64,000 bases of DNA. It comes from Chitinophagaceae bacterium. Lineage in GTDB: Bacteria; Bacteroidota; Bacteroidia; Chitinophagales; Chitinophagaceae. Position 1 is the first letter of the stretch, and each line of letters starts with the position of its first letter. The position numbers and the translations under genes were made by a program. The stretch is taken from positions 62,001 through 126,000 of the forward strand of contig CANHCY010000001.1 in the NCBI GenBank assembly GCA_947459295.1, given 5' to 3'. Below the pieces are notes generated by a model. It was not told the DNA's origin. It saw nothing but the letters and a program-made list of their open reading frames with translations, and searched no databases. Shown here in pieces: positions 44,777 through 53,149 of this stretch.

Positions 44777-45874
44777 ATGCAAACAAACAACAACGATATA
44801 CAAAATATAGATCAGGATGAAATTTCTTTAAAAGAACTCATCTTAAAAATAAAAGATTGGTACCGCTTTTTAGTATCTAAGTGGGTAGTGCTGGTAGTAG
44901 CTGGTATTATAGGTGGTGCCATTGGTGTGGGTTATGCTTTTATGCAAAAGCCAACCTTTACAGCTAGCTTAAGTTTTGCATTAGAAGATGAAAAATCGGG
45001 TGGTGGTGGACTCTCTGGTGCACTAGGTTTAGCGAGTAGTTTAGGAATCGATTTAGGAACCAGTGCAGGTGGTGCTTTTAGTGGGGCTAATTTAATTGAA
45101 CTCATGAAAAGCCGTAAAATAGTAGAAAAGGCTTTACTAAACCCCATTGCTGTTAATGGTAAAACTCAAAGCTTGGCTCAGTACTTTATTAATTTTAATG
45201 AGCTTAATAAAAACTGGTCAGATAAACCAACACTTAAAAACATTGCATTTGATGTAGACGCAGACCGCTCCAAATACACACTCCAACAGGATAGTATTTT
45301 AGGAAACTTGTATGCATCTATTGCAGGCGCCAACGGACTATTAAGTGTTGCGCAAAAAGATAAAAAAATATCCATTATAAGTATTGAGGTAAAAAGTACC
45401 AATGAGCTTTTTAGTAAGGCTTTTACCGAAAGCATTGCACAAGAAGTATCTAGCTATTACATAGAAATTAAAAGTAAAAAAGCTAGGCAAAACATGGAGA
45501 TACTTCAACACCAAACAGATAGTATTAGAGCCGAGCTTAATGGTGCTATCGTAGGTGTTGCCGCTGCCGCCGATAATACATTTGGGTTAAACCCCGCTAT
45601 GATGGTGCGTAAAGCACCGGGTACGCGCAGACAGGTTGATGTTCAGGCCAATACGGCTATTTTAACGCAATTAGTTACCAATTTAGAAATGGCAAAAGTG
45701 AGCCTTCGTAAAGAAACGCCCCTTATTCAGGTAATAGACAAGCCCATACTTCCACTAAAAAAAGAAGGGGTAGGTAAATTAAAGTCGTTAATAGTTGGCG
45801 GATTTTTAGCAGGATTTTTAACAGCACTCGTACTTATATTTAAAAAATTATTTGCAGGTATCTTGGCAGATTAA
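44777..45874 (+). CDS. Wzz/Wzc-type chain-length determinant protein without kinase domain
   Basis: This 365-residue inner membrane protein has TM1 at about 37-54 (WVVLVVAGIIGGAIGVGYAF), a periplasmic helical region with a Gly-rich loop (EDEKSGGGGLSGALGLASSLG), and TM2 at about 336-355 (LIVGGFLAGFLTALVLIF). The PxxPxxP-like proline segment before TM2 is VIDKPILPLKKEG. There is no tyrosine autokinase domain, so chain length control would not use the Wzc phosphorylation cycle. A run of five C directly precedes the ATG. Confidence 0.9.
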   Translation: MQTNNNDIQNIDQDEISLKELILKIKDWYRFLVSKWVVLVVAGIIGGAIGVGYAFMQKPTFTASLSFALEDEKSGGGGLSGALGLASSLGIDLGTSAGGAFSGANLIELMKSRKIVEKALLNPIAVNGKTQSLAQYFINFNELNKNWSDKPTLKNIAFDVDADRSKYTLQQDSILGNLYASIAGANGLLSVAQKDKKISIISIEVKSTNELFSKAFTESIAQEVSSYYIEIKSKKARQNMEILQHQTDSIRAELNGAIVGVAAAADNTFGLNPAMMVRKAPGTRRQVDVQANTAILTQLVTNLEMAKVSLRKETPLIQVIDKPILPLKKEGVGKLKSLIVGGFLAGFLTALVLIFKKLFAGILAD

Positions 45875-45910
45875 TCTTAATATTATTTAACTAATAGCGC
45901 CCCCACTATT

Positions 45911-47830
45911 ATGTTTACACGCAAAAAACAATTTATGCTTAACAAAATAAATATTGTTCCTCGCTGGATCATATTTGTTATTGACCTAGGGGTTACTACT
46001 ACCGCATTATTACTTGCTTTTATTGTAAAGCAAAATTTAACGCTGGTTGGTGTCAATTGGGAGAGCTTATTTACTACTGTTGCTATTATGCTTATTGTAA
46101 ATGCATTTGTATTTACAACCATAAAAACCTATGCTGGTATTGTGCGCTACACAGGTATGCAAGATGCGCTGCGTATTGCGGTATCGGTATTTGCGTCTAG
46201 TGTGGTACTCTATTTGATTTCAATTATTAGTAGTCCTATACAAAATGATTTAGTACTTAACAACGTAGTTATTATTGTATACGCTACCTTTAGCTTTTTA
46301 GCACTATTAACATATAGGGTAGCAATTAAATTTGGTTTTGCCTATTTGCGTTCTTATAAAATGAAACGCAAAACGGTGGTAATTTTTGGTGCTGGTGAAG
46401 CGGGTGTTGCAACTAAAAGAGTGTTAGAGCATGATGGTCAAAATCATATTAGCATTTTAGCCTTTGTGGACGATGACCGTAAAAAAACAAAAAAGGCACT
46501 GGATGGCGCACGCATTATAAGTTTTAATGACCTTGCTGCTTTAGCCGCAGAGGAACCTATCGATGAACTTATTATTGCATCTTTTACCATTACTGCAAAA
46601 CGCAAAAATGAATTAGTTGACTTTTGTTTAAACCACGATATTAAAGTACTAGTGGTTCCTGCATACAGCAACTGGACCGAGGGTAGTTTTTCTAGCCGTC
46701 AATTACGTTCAATAAATATTGAGGAGTTATTGGAGCGCGACCCAATCCATATTAATAACAATCAAATACGCGCTCAAATAAAAGGTAAGCGTGTGCTTGT
46801 TACTGGTGCTGCCGGGTCTATTGGATCCGAAATTGTGCGCCAATTAATGCACTATAGCCCCGAGCTAATTGTATTATGTGATCAGGCCGAAACACCTTTA
46901 CATACGCTGGAGCTTGAGTTACAAGAAACTGGTAAATCCGTTAATTGTATTTCATATTTAGCTAGTATAACCAACGAGGCACGCATGCGCCAGTTGTTTA
47001 CCAGTTTTAAACCACACTATGTGTATCATGCTGCTGCTTATAAGCATGTGCCTATGATGGAGCTTTGCCCTACCGAGGCGGTGCGTAACAATGTATTAGG
47101 CACGCAACTTATTGCAAATTTGGCTAACGAATATGGTGTAGAGCGTTTTGTAATGGTTAGCACCGATAAGGCCGTTAACCCTACCAATGTTATGGGTGCC
47201 AGTAAACGCCTTGCTGAAATTTATGTGCAAGGGCTTAGTAAACACAACACCAACACAAAATATATTACTACTCGTTTTGGTAATGTACTTGGGTCTAATG
47301 GATCTGTAATTAATAGGTTTAAGCAACAAATAGAAAAGGGTGGGCCTATTACGGTAACGCACCCTAATATTACGCGTTACTTTATGACCATACCAGAAGC
47401 ATGCCAACTAGTATTAGAGGCAGGTAGTATGGGTAATGGTGGTGAAATATTTGTGTTTGATATGGGGCAACCAGTAGCTATTGCCGACCTTGCTAAAAAA
47501 ATGATTCGCCTATACGGTCTTATCCCTAATATTGATATTGATATTGTGTATAGTGGACTACGCCCTGGTGAAAAGCTTTATGAAGAGCTTTTAAACGATG
47601 GGGAAAACACAGGCAATACCTACCACGATAAAATTATGATTGCTAAAGTGCGTGAGGTTGAGTTTGTAGAGGTATCTAAACATTTTAATGAACTTGTTAC
47701 ACTTGTAAGTTCTGAAGAAAGTGATATGTACTTAGTTGCTAAAATGAAGGAAATGGTGCCAGAGTTTGTAAGTAACAACAGTGTATTTGAGAAGCTTGAT
47801 ATGGGTGGTAAAGTGGTTGGAATGGATTAG
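45911..47830 (+). CDS. CapD/WbpM-family membrane nucleotide-sugar 4,6-dehydratase
   Basis: This 639-residue protein has four N-terminal membrane helices (about 15-130), a CoA-binding-like Rossmann domain (VVIFGAGEAGVATKRVLE) and a C-terminal extended SDR (VLVTGAAGSIGSEIVRQL). The active-site segment STDKAVNPTNVMGASKRLAE has Met where most SDRs have Tyr, as in the long WbpM/PglF type. These enzymes make UDP-4-keto-6-deoxy-HexNAc from UDP-GlcNAc. The product is the natural substrate for the DegT aminotransferase encoded next, giving a 4-amino-4,6-dideoxy sugar. Confidence 0.92.
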   Translation: MFTRKKQFMLNKINIVPRWIIFVIDLGVTTTALLLAFIVKQNLTLVGVNWESLFTTVAIMLIVNAFVFTTIKTYAGIVRYTGMQDALRIAVSVFASSVVLYLISIISSPIQNDLVLNNVVIIVYATFSFLALLTYRVAIKFGFAYLRSYKMKRKTVVIFGAGEAGVATKRVLEHDGQNHISILAFVDDDRKKTKKALDGARIISFNDLAALAAEEPIDELIIASFTITAKRKNELVDFCLNHDIKVLVVPAYSNWTEGSFSSRQLRSINIEELLERDPIHINNNQIRAQIKGKRVLVTGAAGSIGSEIVRQLMHYSPELIVLCDQAETPLHTLELELQETGKSVNCISYLASITNEARMRQLFTSFKPHYVYHAAAYKHVPMMELCPTEAVRNNVLGTQLIANLANEYGVERFVMVSTDKAVNPTNVMGASKRLAEIYVQGLSKHNTNTKYITTRFGNVLGSNGSVINRFKQQIEKGGPITVTHPNITRYFMTIPEACQLVLEAGSMGNGGEIFVFDMGQPVAIADLAKKMIRLYGLIPNIDIDIVYSGLRPGEKLYEELLNDGENTGNTYHDKIMIAKVREVEFVEVSKHFNELVTLVSSEESDMYLVAKMKEMVPEFVSNNSVFEKLDMGGKVVGMD

Positions 47831-47846
47831 TGTGGTCCACACTAAT
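47826..47846. repeat. Perfect palindrome at the end of the CapD-like gene
   Basis: Arms ATTAGTGTGG and CCACACTAAT are exact reverse complements around a single T; the left arm contains the stop codon of the CapD-like gene. No T-run follows, so it is not a classic terminator; it could be a hairpin of nine pairs or a protein-binding site. It marks the border with the AT-rich variable part. The rest of the 281-bp gap to 48111 shows only a doubtful 62-codon frame and an A/T palindrome at 48072-48092. Confidence 0.6.
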
Positions 47847-48111
47847 ATTGAGTATTTGTAGATAGTCATAAATCATTAATAAGCTGAAAATCAATCACTT
47901 TATATGTTCGATTTTTTGTTTATAGGTAACACAAAAAGGTTGAAAAATAGGTTGAATGTGCGCAGTTTTGTGCGTTATTTTATCGAAAAACAATTGAGTA
48001 ATTTTTTCAAGCAAACCACATTCAAATTCAACTATTTAAAATTTAAACCAAACCAACCAATTGCTTTGAGTTTATTTTTTTCGAAAAAATAATATTAATT
48101 CAATTTTTGTT

Positions 48112-49194
48112 ATGATAAATGTAACCAAACCATTTCTTCCTCCAATTCAAGAATATTTAGAGTATATCTCTGGCATTTATAAAAGAACATGGTTGACTAA
48201 TAATGGGCCATTAGTTAATGAATTGGAAATTCAATTAAGGAATTATTTAGGGACACCTCATCTCCTTTTTTTAACAAACGGCACTGTCGCCCTACAATTA
48301 GCTATTAAAGCACTAGATTTAAAAGGAGAAATTGTCACAACCCCATTTAGTTATGTTGCGACGACCAGCAGTATCGTGTGGGAAGGTTGTAAGCCCGTTT
48401 TTGCTGATGTGGATCCACTAACTATGAATATCTCTCCAGAAAGTATTGAAAGAGCTATCACTTCTGATACTTCTGCAATTCTCACAACTCATGTTTATGG
48501 AAATCCATGTGAAATCGATGCAATAGATGTAATAGCAAAAAAACATAATCTTAAAGTTATATACGATGCAGCTCACTGTTTTGGCACAACTTATAAAGGG
48601 AAAAGCGTTTTTCAGTATGGTGATATAAGCACTACAAGTTTTCACGCTACAAAACTATTTCATACAATAGAAGGAGGTGCCGTATTCTGTAATTCGCCCG
48701 AAATTTTAAAAAAAATAGCATACATGCGAAATTTCGGACACGATACACCAGAATCTTTTACTGAATTAGGTATAAATGGTAAAAATTCAGAGGTGCATGC
48801 TGCAATGGGCCTATGCAATTTAAAATACGCAGATGAAATACTTGCAAAAAGAAAAACATTGTCTGATCGTTATGATTTTGCTCTTAAATGCTTGAAACAT
48901 ACAAAACCAACAATAAATCAAAGCGCGAAATTCAATTATGCTTATTATCCTGTGATTTTACAAAACGAAGAAATTGTTGAAAGGATTATTTATAACCTAA
49001 ATGATAACCAGATTTTCCCAAGAAGATATTTTTATCCATCTCTTAATACTTGCTTGCCATATTTAGAAAAATCTGTAATGCCAAACTCTGAAACATTAAG
49101 TAAAAAAGTAATTACTTTACCTTTATATCACGATTTAAGTTTTGAAGAAATAGATTTTATATCACGTATTATTTTACGAACTCAGAACAATTAA
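48112..49194 (+). CDS. DegT/DnrJ/EryC1-family sugar aminotransferase
   Basis: This 360-residue PLP enzyme moves an amino group to a 4-keto (or 3-keto) nucleotide sugar. The Schiff-base Lys181 is in TSFHATKLFHTIEGGAVF; other marks are KRTWLTNNGPLVNELE, FLTNGTVALQLA, TTPFSYVATTSSI and VIYDAAHCFGTTY with the PLP Asp. The N-terminus NVTKPFLPP is typical of 4-aminotransferases of the VioA/PglE type. Following the CapD-like dehydratase it would give a 4-amino-4,6-dideoxyhexose. It begins the AT-rich variable part of the locus. Confidence 0.92.
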   Translation: MINVTKPFLPPIQEYLEYISGIYKRTWLTNNGPLVNELEIQLRNYLGTPHLLFLTNGTVALQLAIKALDLKGEIVTTPFSYVATTSSIVWEGCKPVFADVDPLTMNISPESIERAITSDTSAILTTHVYGNPCEIDAIDVIAKKHNLKVIYDAAHCFGTTYKGKSVFQYGDISTTSFHATKLFHTIEGGAVFCNSPEILKKIAYMRNFGHDTPESFTELGINGKNSEVHAAMGLCNLKYADEILAKRKTLSDRYDFALKCLKHTKPTINQSAKFNYAYYPVILQNEEIVERIIYNLNDNQIFPRRYFYPSLNTCLPYLEKSVMPNSETLSKKVITLPLYHDLSFEEIDFISRIILRTQNN

Positions 49195-49201
49195 TTTCTA
49201 T

Positions 49202-49903
49202 ATGAGACTAGCTATAATGCAGCCATATCTGTTTCCTTACATTGGATATTTTCAATTAATGAATGCTGTTGATAAATTTGTGATTTATGATGATGTTAAT
49301 TATATCAATCGTGGTTGGATTAACAGAAACAGAATTCTTTCAAATGGGAAAGCGCATATGATCACTATTCCTTTGATTGGCGCAAGCCAGAATAAATTGA
49401 TCAATGGTATTACTATAATTCAAGACCCATTATTTTTTTCTAAATTATTACGAAGTGTGTCAGAATCATATAAGAAAGCACCATATTATTCCGAAATTTT
49501 TCCATTAATTGAAGAAATTTTACTGTGTAAAGAATCAAATTTATCTGAGTTCATTCATTTCTCGTTAATTAAAATAAAGGAATATCTTGGTATCCCTGCA
49601 TTAATAGTAAAATCTTCTTCTATTTACAATAACGAGGAGCTCAAAGCTCAAAATCGAATATTGGATATTTGTAAAAAAGAAAATGCCCTACATTACATAA
49701 ATCCAATTGGAGGAAAGGATATTTATAACCAAGAATTATTTGAAAATAATTCAATTGAATTAAGCTTTATCAAAACTAATGAGATTGTATATAGTCAGTT
49801 CAAAAACGATTTTGTTCCAGGCTTGTCTATTTTGGATATTTTGATGTTCAATTCTGTTGAGCAAACAAAAAGACTTTTGTTAAAATATCAGCTTATTAAA
49901 TAA
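49202..49903 (+). CDS. WbqC-family protein
   Basis: This 233-residue protein has the WbqC opening MRLAIMQPYLFPYIGYFQLMNAVDKFVIYDDV, then YINRGWINRNRIL and ITIPL, and ends with the LSILDILMFNSVEQTKRLL helix. WbqC-like proteins are common in O-antigen loci beside aminotransferases and ACP/acyltransferase genes; some are suspected to attach acyl or aminoacyl groups to amino sugars, but the reaction is not settled. It is 7 bp after the aminotransferase. Confidence 0.9.
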   Translation: MRLAIMQPYLFPYIGYFQLMNAVDKFVIYDDVNYINRGWINRNRILSNGKAHMITIPLIGASQNKLINGITIIQDPLFFSKLLRSVSESYKKAPYYSEIFPLIEEILLCKESNLSEFIHFSLIKIKEYLGIPALIVKSSSIYNNEELKAQNRILDICKKENALHYINPIGGKDIYNQELFENNSIELSFIKTNEIVYSQFKNDFVPGLSILDILMFNSVEQTKRLLLKYQLIK

Positions 49904-49931
49904 ATTTATTTTATCATTTTAAAAATATACT

Positions 49932-50162
49932 ATGAAACTAAATAAAATTTTAGTAGAATCCTTTGGTGCAAAACAGGACCAATTAATCGATTCATTCTCT
50001 ATTTATAGTTTTCCTGAATGGGATTCTATGTCTCATATGTTTTTTATCACTAAACTAGAAGAAGAATATGATATAGTAATTTCAGGTAATGAGATCGAAA
50101 GTATGAGAACAGTGAAAGATGTAAAAAATATCATATTGACTAAGGGTAAAAATATAGAGTAA
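49932..50162 (+). CDS. Acyl carrier protein
   Basis: This 76-residue carrier protein carries the phosphopantetheine site Ser32 in PEWDSMSHMFFITKLEEEYD. The DSM in place of DSL, and the helix 2 and acidic pattern, fit specialised ACPs outside fatty acid synthesis. It is followed directly (no gap) by the SDR gene and then the adenylating ligase, so it likely carries the acid activated by that ligase. Confidence 0.9.
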   Translation: MKLNKILVESFGAKQDQLIDSFSIYSFPEWDSMSHMFFITKLEEEYDIVISGNEIESMRTVKDVKNIILTKGKNIE

Positions 50163-50909
50163 ATGGAGATTTGCAATTCAAATATTTTAATTACAGGAGG
50201 CGCAAGAGGAATAGGCAATTTCCTTGCTTTACATTTATTGAAAAAAGCTAATAAGGTATTTGTTATTGATAGCAATATAGAATTATTAAATGATTTGCCT
50301 ATTTCAGATAAGCTAGTTTCTTTTGTTTGTAACATTACTATTCCTGAAGAACTTGAAATAGTAATACGTCAAATATTCGAATTACATGGCGGGGTAGATA
50401 TTTGTATTAATAATGCAGGAATTATTCATAGTGAACCCCTGATTAATTTATTAGATCGCACAGATCGCAGACATAGTATAATTAACTGGCAGAAAGTTAT
50501 TGATGTCAATTTGAGTGCCGTCTTCTACGTCACCATGAACGTCGCCGATCAGATGATTTTTAAAAAAAGAAAAGGCGTAATAATAAATATCAGTTCTATT
50601 TCTGCACAGGGGAATGTTGGCCAATCGGCTTATTCAGCTTCTAAAGCTGGAGTTGAGGCTTTGACAAAAACTTGGAGTAAAGAGCTAGCTATGTTTGGTA
50701 TCCGATCTGCGTGCATAGCCCCTGGTTTTTTTGACACTCCATCCACCAAAGAAAAGGTAAATACTCATATGCTTGAAAAATGGGAAAAGTCAATTCCTTT
50801 AAAACGTTTGGGCAATTTAGATGAGCTTCTTACCTCAGTTGAGTTCATTATAGCAAATGATTATTTTAACGGTAAAATTCTATCTATTGATGGTGGATTA
50901 AATTTATAG
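50163..50909 (+). CDS. Short-chain dehydrogenase/reductase (FabG-like, 3-oxoacyl-ACP reductase type)
   Basis: This 248-residue classic SDR has the cofactor loop ILITGGARGIGNF, NNAG (83-86), catalytic Ser144 or Ser145 in INISSISAQG, and Tyr157/Lys161 in QSAYSASKAGVEALTK. The ending LSIDGGLNL is typical of FabG relatives. Between ACP and ligase genes it most likely reduces an ACP- or CoA-bound keto acid, for instance to a 3-hydroxyacyl group; a role on the sugar itself is possible. Confidence 0.88.
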   Translation: MEICNSNILITGGARGIGNFLALHLLKKANKVFVIDSNIELLNDLPISDKLVSFVCNITIPEELEIVIRQIFELHGGVDICINNAGIIHSEPLINLLDRTDRRHSIINWQKVIDVNLSAVFYVTMNVADQMIFKKRKGVIINISSISAQGNVGQSAYSASKAGVEALTKTWSKELAMFGIRSACIAPGFFDTPSTKEKVNTHMLEKWEKSIPLKRLGNLDELLTSVEFIIANDYFNGKILSIDGGLNL

Positions 50910-50912
50910 TTT

Positions 50913-52466
50913 ATGGAATCAAGTAATTATCAATATAATTTGGCATTAAGCTTTTATAAAGTTGTAAAGGATAACTCTGATAGAGCTGCACTAAGTTATC
51001 CGGATGGAAATAGAATTTCATATAGCGAATTAAATGAATTGTCTAATAGATTAGCTAGATTTCTTATTGGTAATGGCATCGGTAAGAATTCTGTAGTCGC
51101 TATTTTCAACGAAAAGTCACTACATGCATATGCTTTAATTCTTGCTTGTTTGAAAGTAGGGGCTATTTACACCAATTTGGACGTAACAAGTCCATGGATA
51201 AGGTTAGAGAAAATACTTGACACTTGTGCTCCTGCAATGGTTTGTTTTGATAGTCTTAATGACGAATTGGCGACTAGTGTCCAGAAATGGAATAATGAAA
51301 TATTATCATTTAATCTCAATACTGAAGATTTTAAATCAATGCTATATCAGCATGATCTTGGGAATTGCGAGAATGTTAATACAATAACTGGTTCGCATCC
51401 TGCTTATATTATGTTTACATCAGGTTCAACAGGTTTCCCGAAAGGTGCGGTAATGAGTCATCAAAATTTATTGAATTTTATTAAATGGGGAAAACAAACA
51501 TTTGATGTGACATCAGATGATGTATTTACAAATGCAAACCCAATTTATTTCGATAATTCAGTTTTCGATTTTTATGTATCCATTTTTAACGGAGCAACAC
51601 TTGTTCCATTAAGTCATGATTTAGTTAAGCAGCCAAAACTTTTGGTAGATGCAATTAATAAATCAGGTTGTACAATTTGGTTTTCTGTACCATCTTTACT
51701 TGTTTATTTGTTAACTACAAAATCTCTGAACACTGATGATTTTAAAACTATCACTAAAATATCCTTTGGCGGGGAAGGGTTCCCTAAAAACAAGCTAAAG
51801 CAATTATATCTGATGTTTGGTAATAGGGTACAGTTATTTAACGTATATGGTCCAACTGAATGTACCTGCATCTGTTCGGCTCATATAATTTCAGATGCTG
51901 ATTTTGAGAATATGAATGAGTTAGCTACTTTGGGATTTATATCCCCAAATTTTGGTTATGAAATTCTGCCCATTGACAACTCTAATCTTAATCTTGGTGA
52001 ATTATGTTTAACCGGTCCATGTGTAGGCATGGGATATTATAATGATTTAGAACGTACCTCGAAAGCATTTGTTCAAAATACTAATGTGGGTTACCTTCAA
52101 AATATGTATAAAACAGGCGATATAGTGGAGAAAGCAGAAAATGGATATTTATACTTTCGGGGCAGGGTGGATAACCAGATAAAACATATGGGTTATAGAA
52201 TTGAGTTGGAGGAAATAGAAGCGGCCTTTAGTTCGCTTTTATACGTGGATGAAGTTGGTGTAATTTATCAAAAGCTTAGTGCTGAACTTGGTCAGATTGT
52301 TGCCTTTATTAGTGTCAATAATTTAGAAAAGGATGCGACAATTATATTGAATGATATAAAACAGATTGTACCGCCATATATGGTACCTAGAATAGTTAAA
52401 ATATTACCTATTTTGCCAAAAAATCAAAATGGGAAAATTGATAGAAAGCAATTAAATGAATTATAA
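50913..52466 (+). CDS. AMP-forming adenylating ligase (DltA-like acyl/aminoacyl-ACP ligase)
   Basis: This 517-residue enzyme of the ANL superfamily shows core motifs TSGSTGFPKG (169-178), KISFGGEGFP, NVYGPTECTC, YKTGDIVEKAENGYLYFRGR, VDNQIKHMGYRIELEEIE and the C-terminal catalytic Lys in PKNQNGKIDRKQL. Length and motifs are closest to stand-alone amino-acid adenylation domains and D-alanine--carrier protein ligases. No condensation or thiolation domain is fused, so it should load the separate ACP encoded two genes upstream. The acid is unknown. Its stop shares one base with the next ATG. Confidence 0.92.
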   Translation: MESSNYQYNLALSFYKVVKDNSDRAALSYPDGNRISYSELNELSNRLARFLIGNGIGKNSVVAIFNEKSLHAYALILACLKVGAIYTNLDVTSPWIRLEKILDTCAPAMVCFDSLNDELATSVQKWNNEILSFNLNTEDFKSMLYQHDLGNCENVNTITGSHPAYIMFTSGSTGFPKGAVMSHQNLLNFIKWGKQTFDVTSDDVFTNANPIYFDNSVFDFYVSIFNGATLVPLSHDLVKQPKLLVDAINKSGCTIWFSVPSLLVYLLTTKSLNTDDFKTITKISFGGEGFPKNKLKQLYLMFGNRVQLFNVYGPTECTCICSAHIISDADFENMNELATLGFISPNFGYEILPIDNSNLNLGELCLTGPCVGMGYYNDLERTSKAFVQNTNVGYLQNMYKTGDIVEKAENGYLYFRGRVDNQIKHMGYRIELEEIEAAFSSLLYVDEVGVIYQKLSAELGQIVAFISVNNLEKDATIILNDIKQIVPPYMVPRIVKILPILPKNQNGKIDRKQLNEL

Positions 52467-53149
52467 TGAAAAAAAAAATAGTAATATTTGGCATAGGCAA
52501 AATTGCAGAAATTGTATATTATTATGCCACTCAAGATTGTGGGTTTGAGGTAAAAGCATTTTGTGTGGATGATTCATTTAAAACTAGTGATAATTTCTTA
52601 GGGAAACCAGTTATTGGGTTTGGACAAGTTGAAAATACTTATCCTCCTTCTGAGTATAATATGTTTGTAGCTGTTGGTTATCATGACCTGAATGCATTAC
52701 GTAAACAAAAATGCACAGAGTCCATGGAAAAAGGTTATACATTAGTTTCAATTATAAGCCCATTCACTAATTTGCCTTCAAATGTCACTTTTGGCTACAA
52801 TTGTTTTATTATGCCTCCTGCCATAATTCATCCATGTGTAGCAATTGGGAATAATGTTTTTATATGGAGTGGGGCCTTGGTCGGTCACCACTCAAGAATA
52901 AGCGATCATTGTTGGCTGACTAGTAATTGTAATATTGGCGGTAATGTTGAGTTGGGTGAGCAAACATTTGTGGCTTTGAATGCTACAATTGCTAATTCAA
53001 TTGCAATCGGAAAATTTTGTTTTTTGGGAGCAAATACCTTAGTAACAAAGACAATGGCTGACGAACAGGTTGTTATTTCTGAATCGTCTAAGCCAATTCG
53101 ATTAAATAGTAAACAATTTTTAAAAATGTCATCCTTTTCATCTTTATAA
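52466..53149 (+). CDS. NeuD/PglD-family left-handed beta-helix acyltransferase
   Basis: This 227-residue protein has an N-terminal Rossmann-like nucleotide-sugar domain (KIVIFGIGKIAEIVYYYA) and C-terminal hexapeptide repeats (VAIGNNVFIWSGALVGHHSRISDHCWLTSNCNIGGNVELGE). The catalytic His lies in LVGHHSRISDH. Family members N-acetylate the 4-amino group of UDP-sugars (PglD) or O-acetylate sialic acid (NeuD). Here it may acylate the product of the DegT aminotransferase. It overlaps its neighbours by one base on each side. Confidence 0.88.
   Translation: MKKKIVIFGIGKIAEIVYYYATQDCGFEVKAFCVDDSFKTSDNFLGKPVIGFGQVENTYPPSEYNMFVAVGYHDLNALRKQKCTESMEKGYTLVSIISPFTNLPSNVTFGYNCFIMPPAIIHPCVAIGNNVFIWSGALVGHHSRISDHCWLTSNCNIGGNVELGEQTFVALNATIANSIAIGKFCFLGANTLVTKTMADEQVVISESSKPIRLNSKQFLKMSSFSSL

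Noticed and set aside
47904-48092. 62-codon frame MFDFLFIGNTKRLKNRLNVR... between the CapD-like and aminotransferase genes
   Set aside because: Lys/Phe/Asn-rich translation of AT-rich intergenic DNA with no domain, no convincing start context and a stop inside an A/T palindrome; more likely chance.
48072-48092. A/T-only palindrome (TTATTTTTT / AAAAAATAA arms)
   Set aside because: Such palindromes are expected by chance in AT-rich gaps, and it lies directly before a gene where a terminator makes little sense; it may be part of a promoter, but no support was found.
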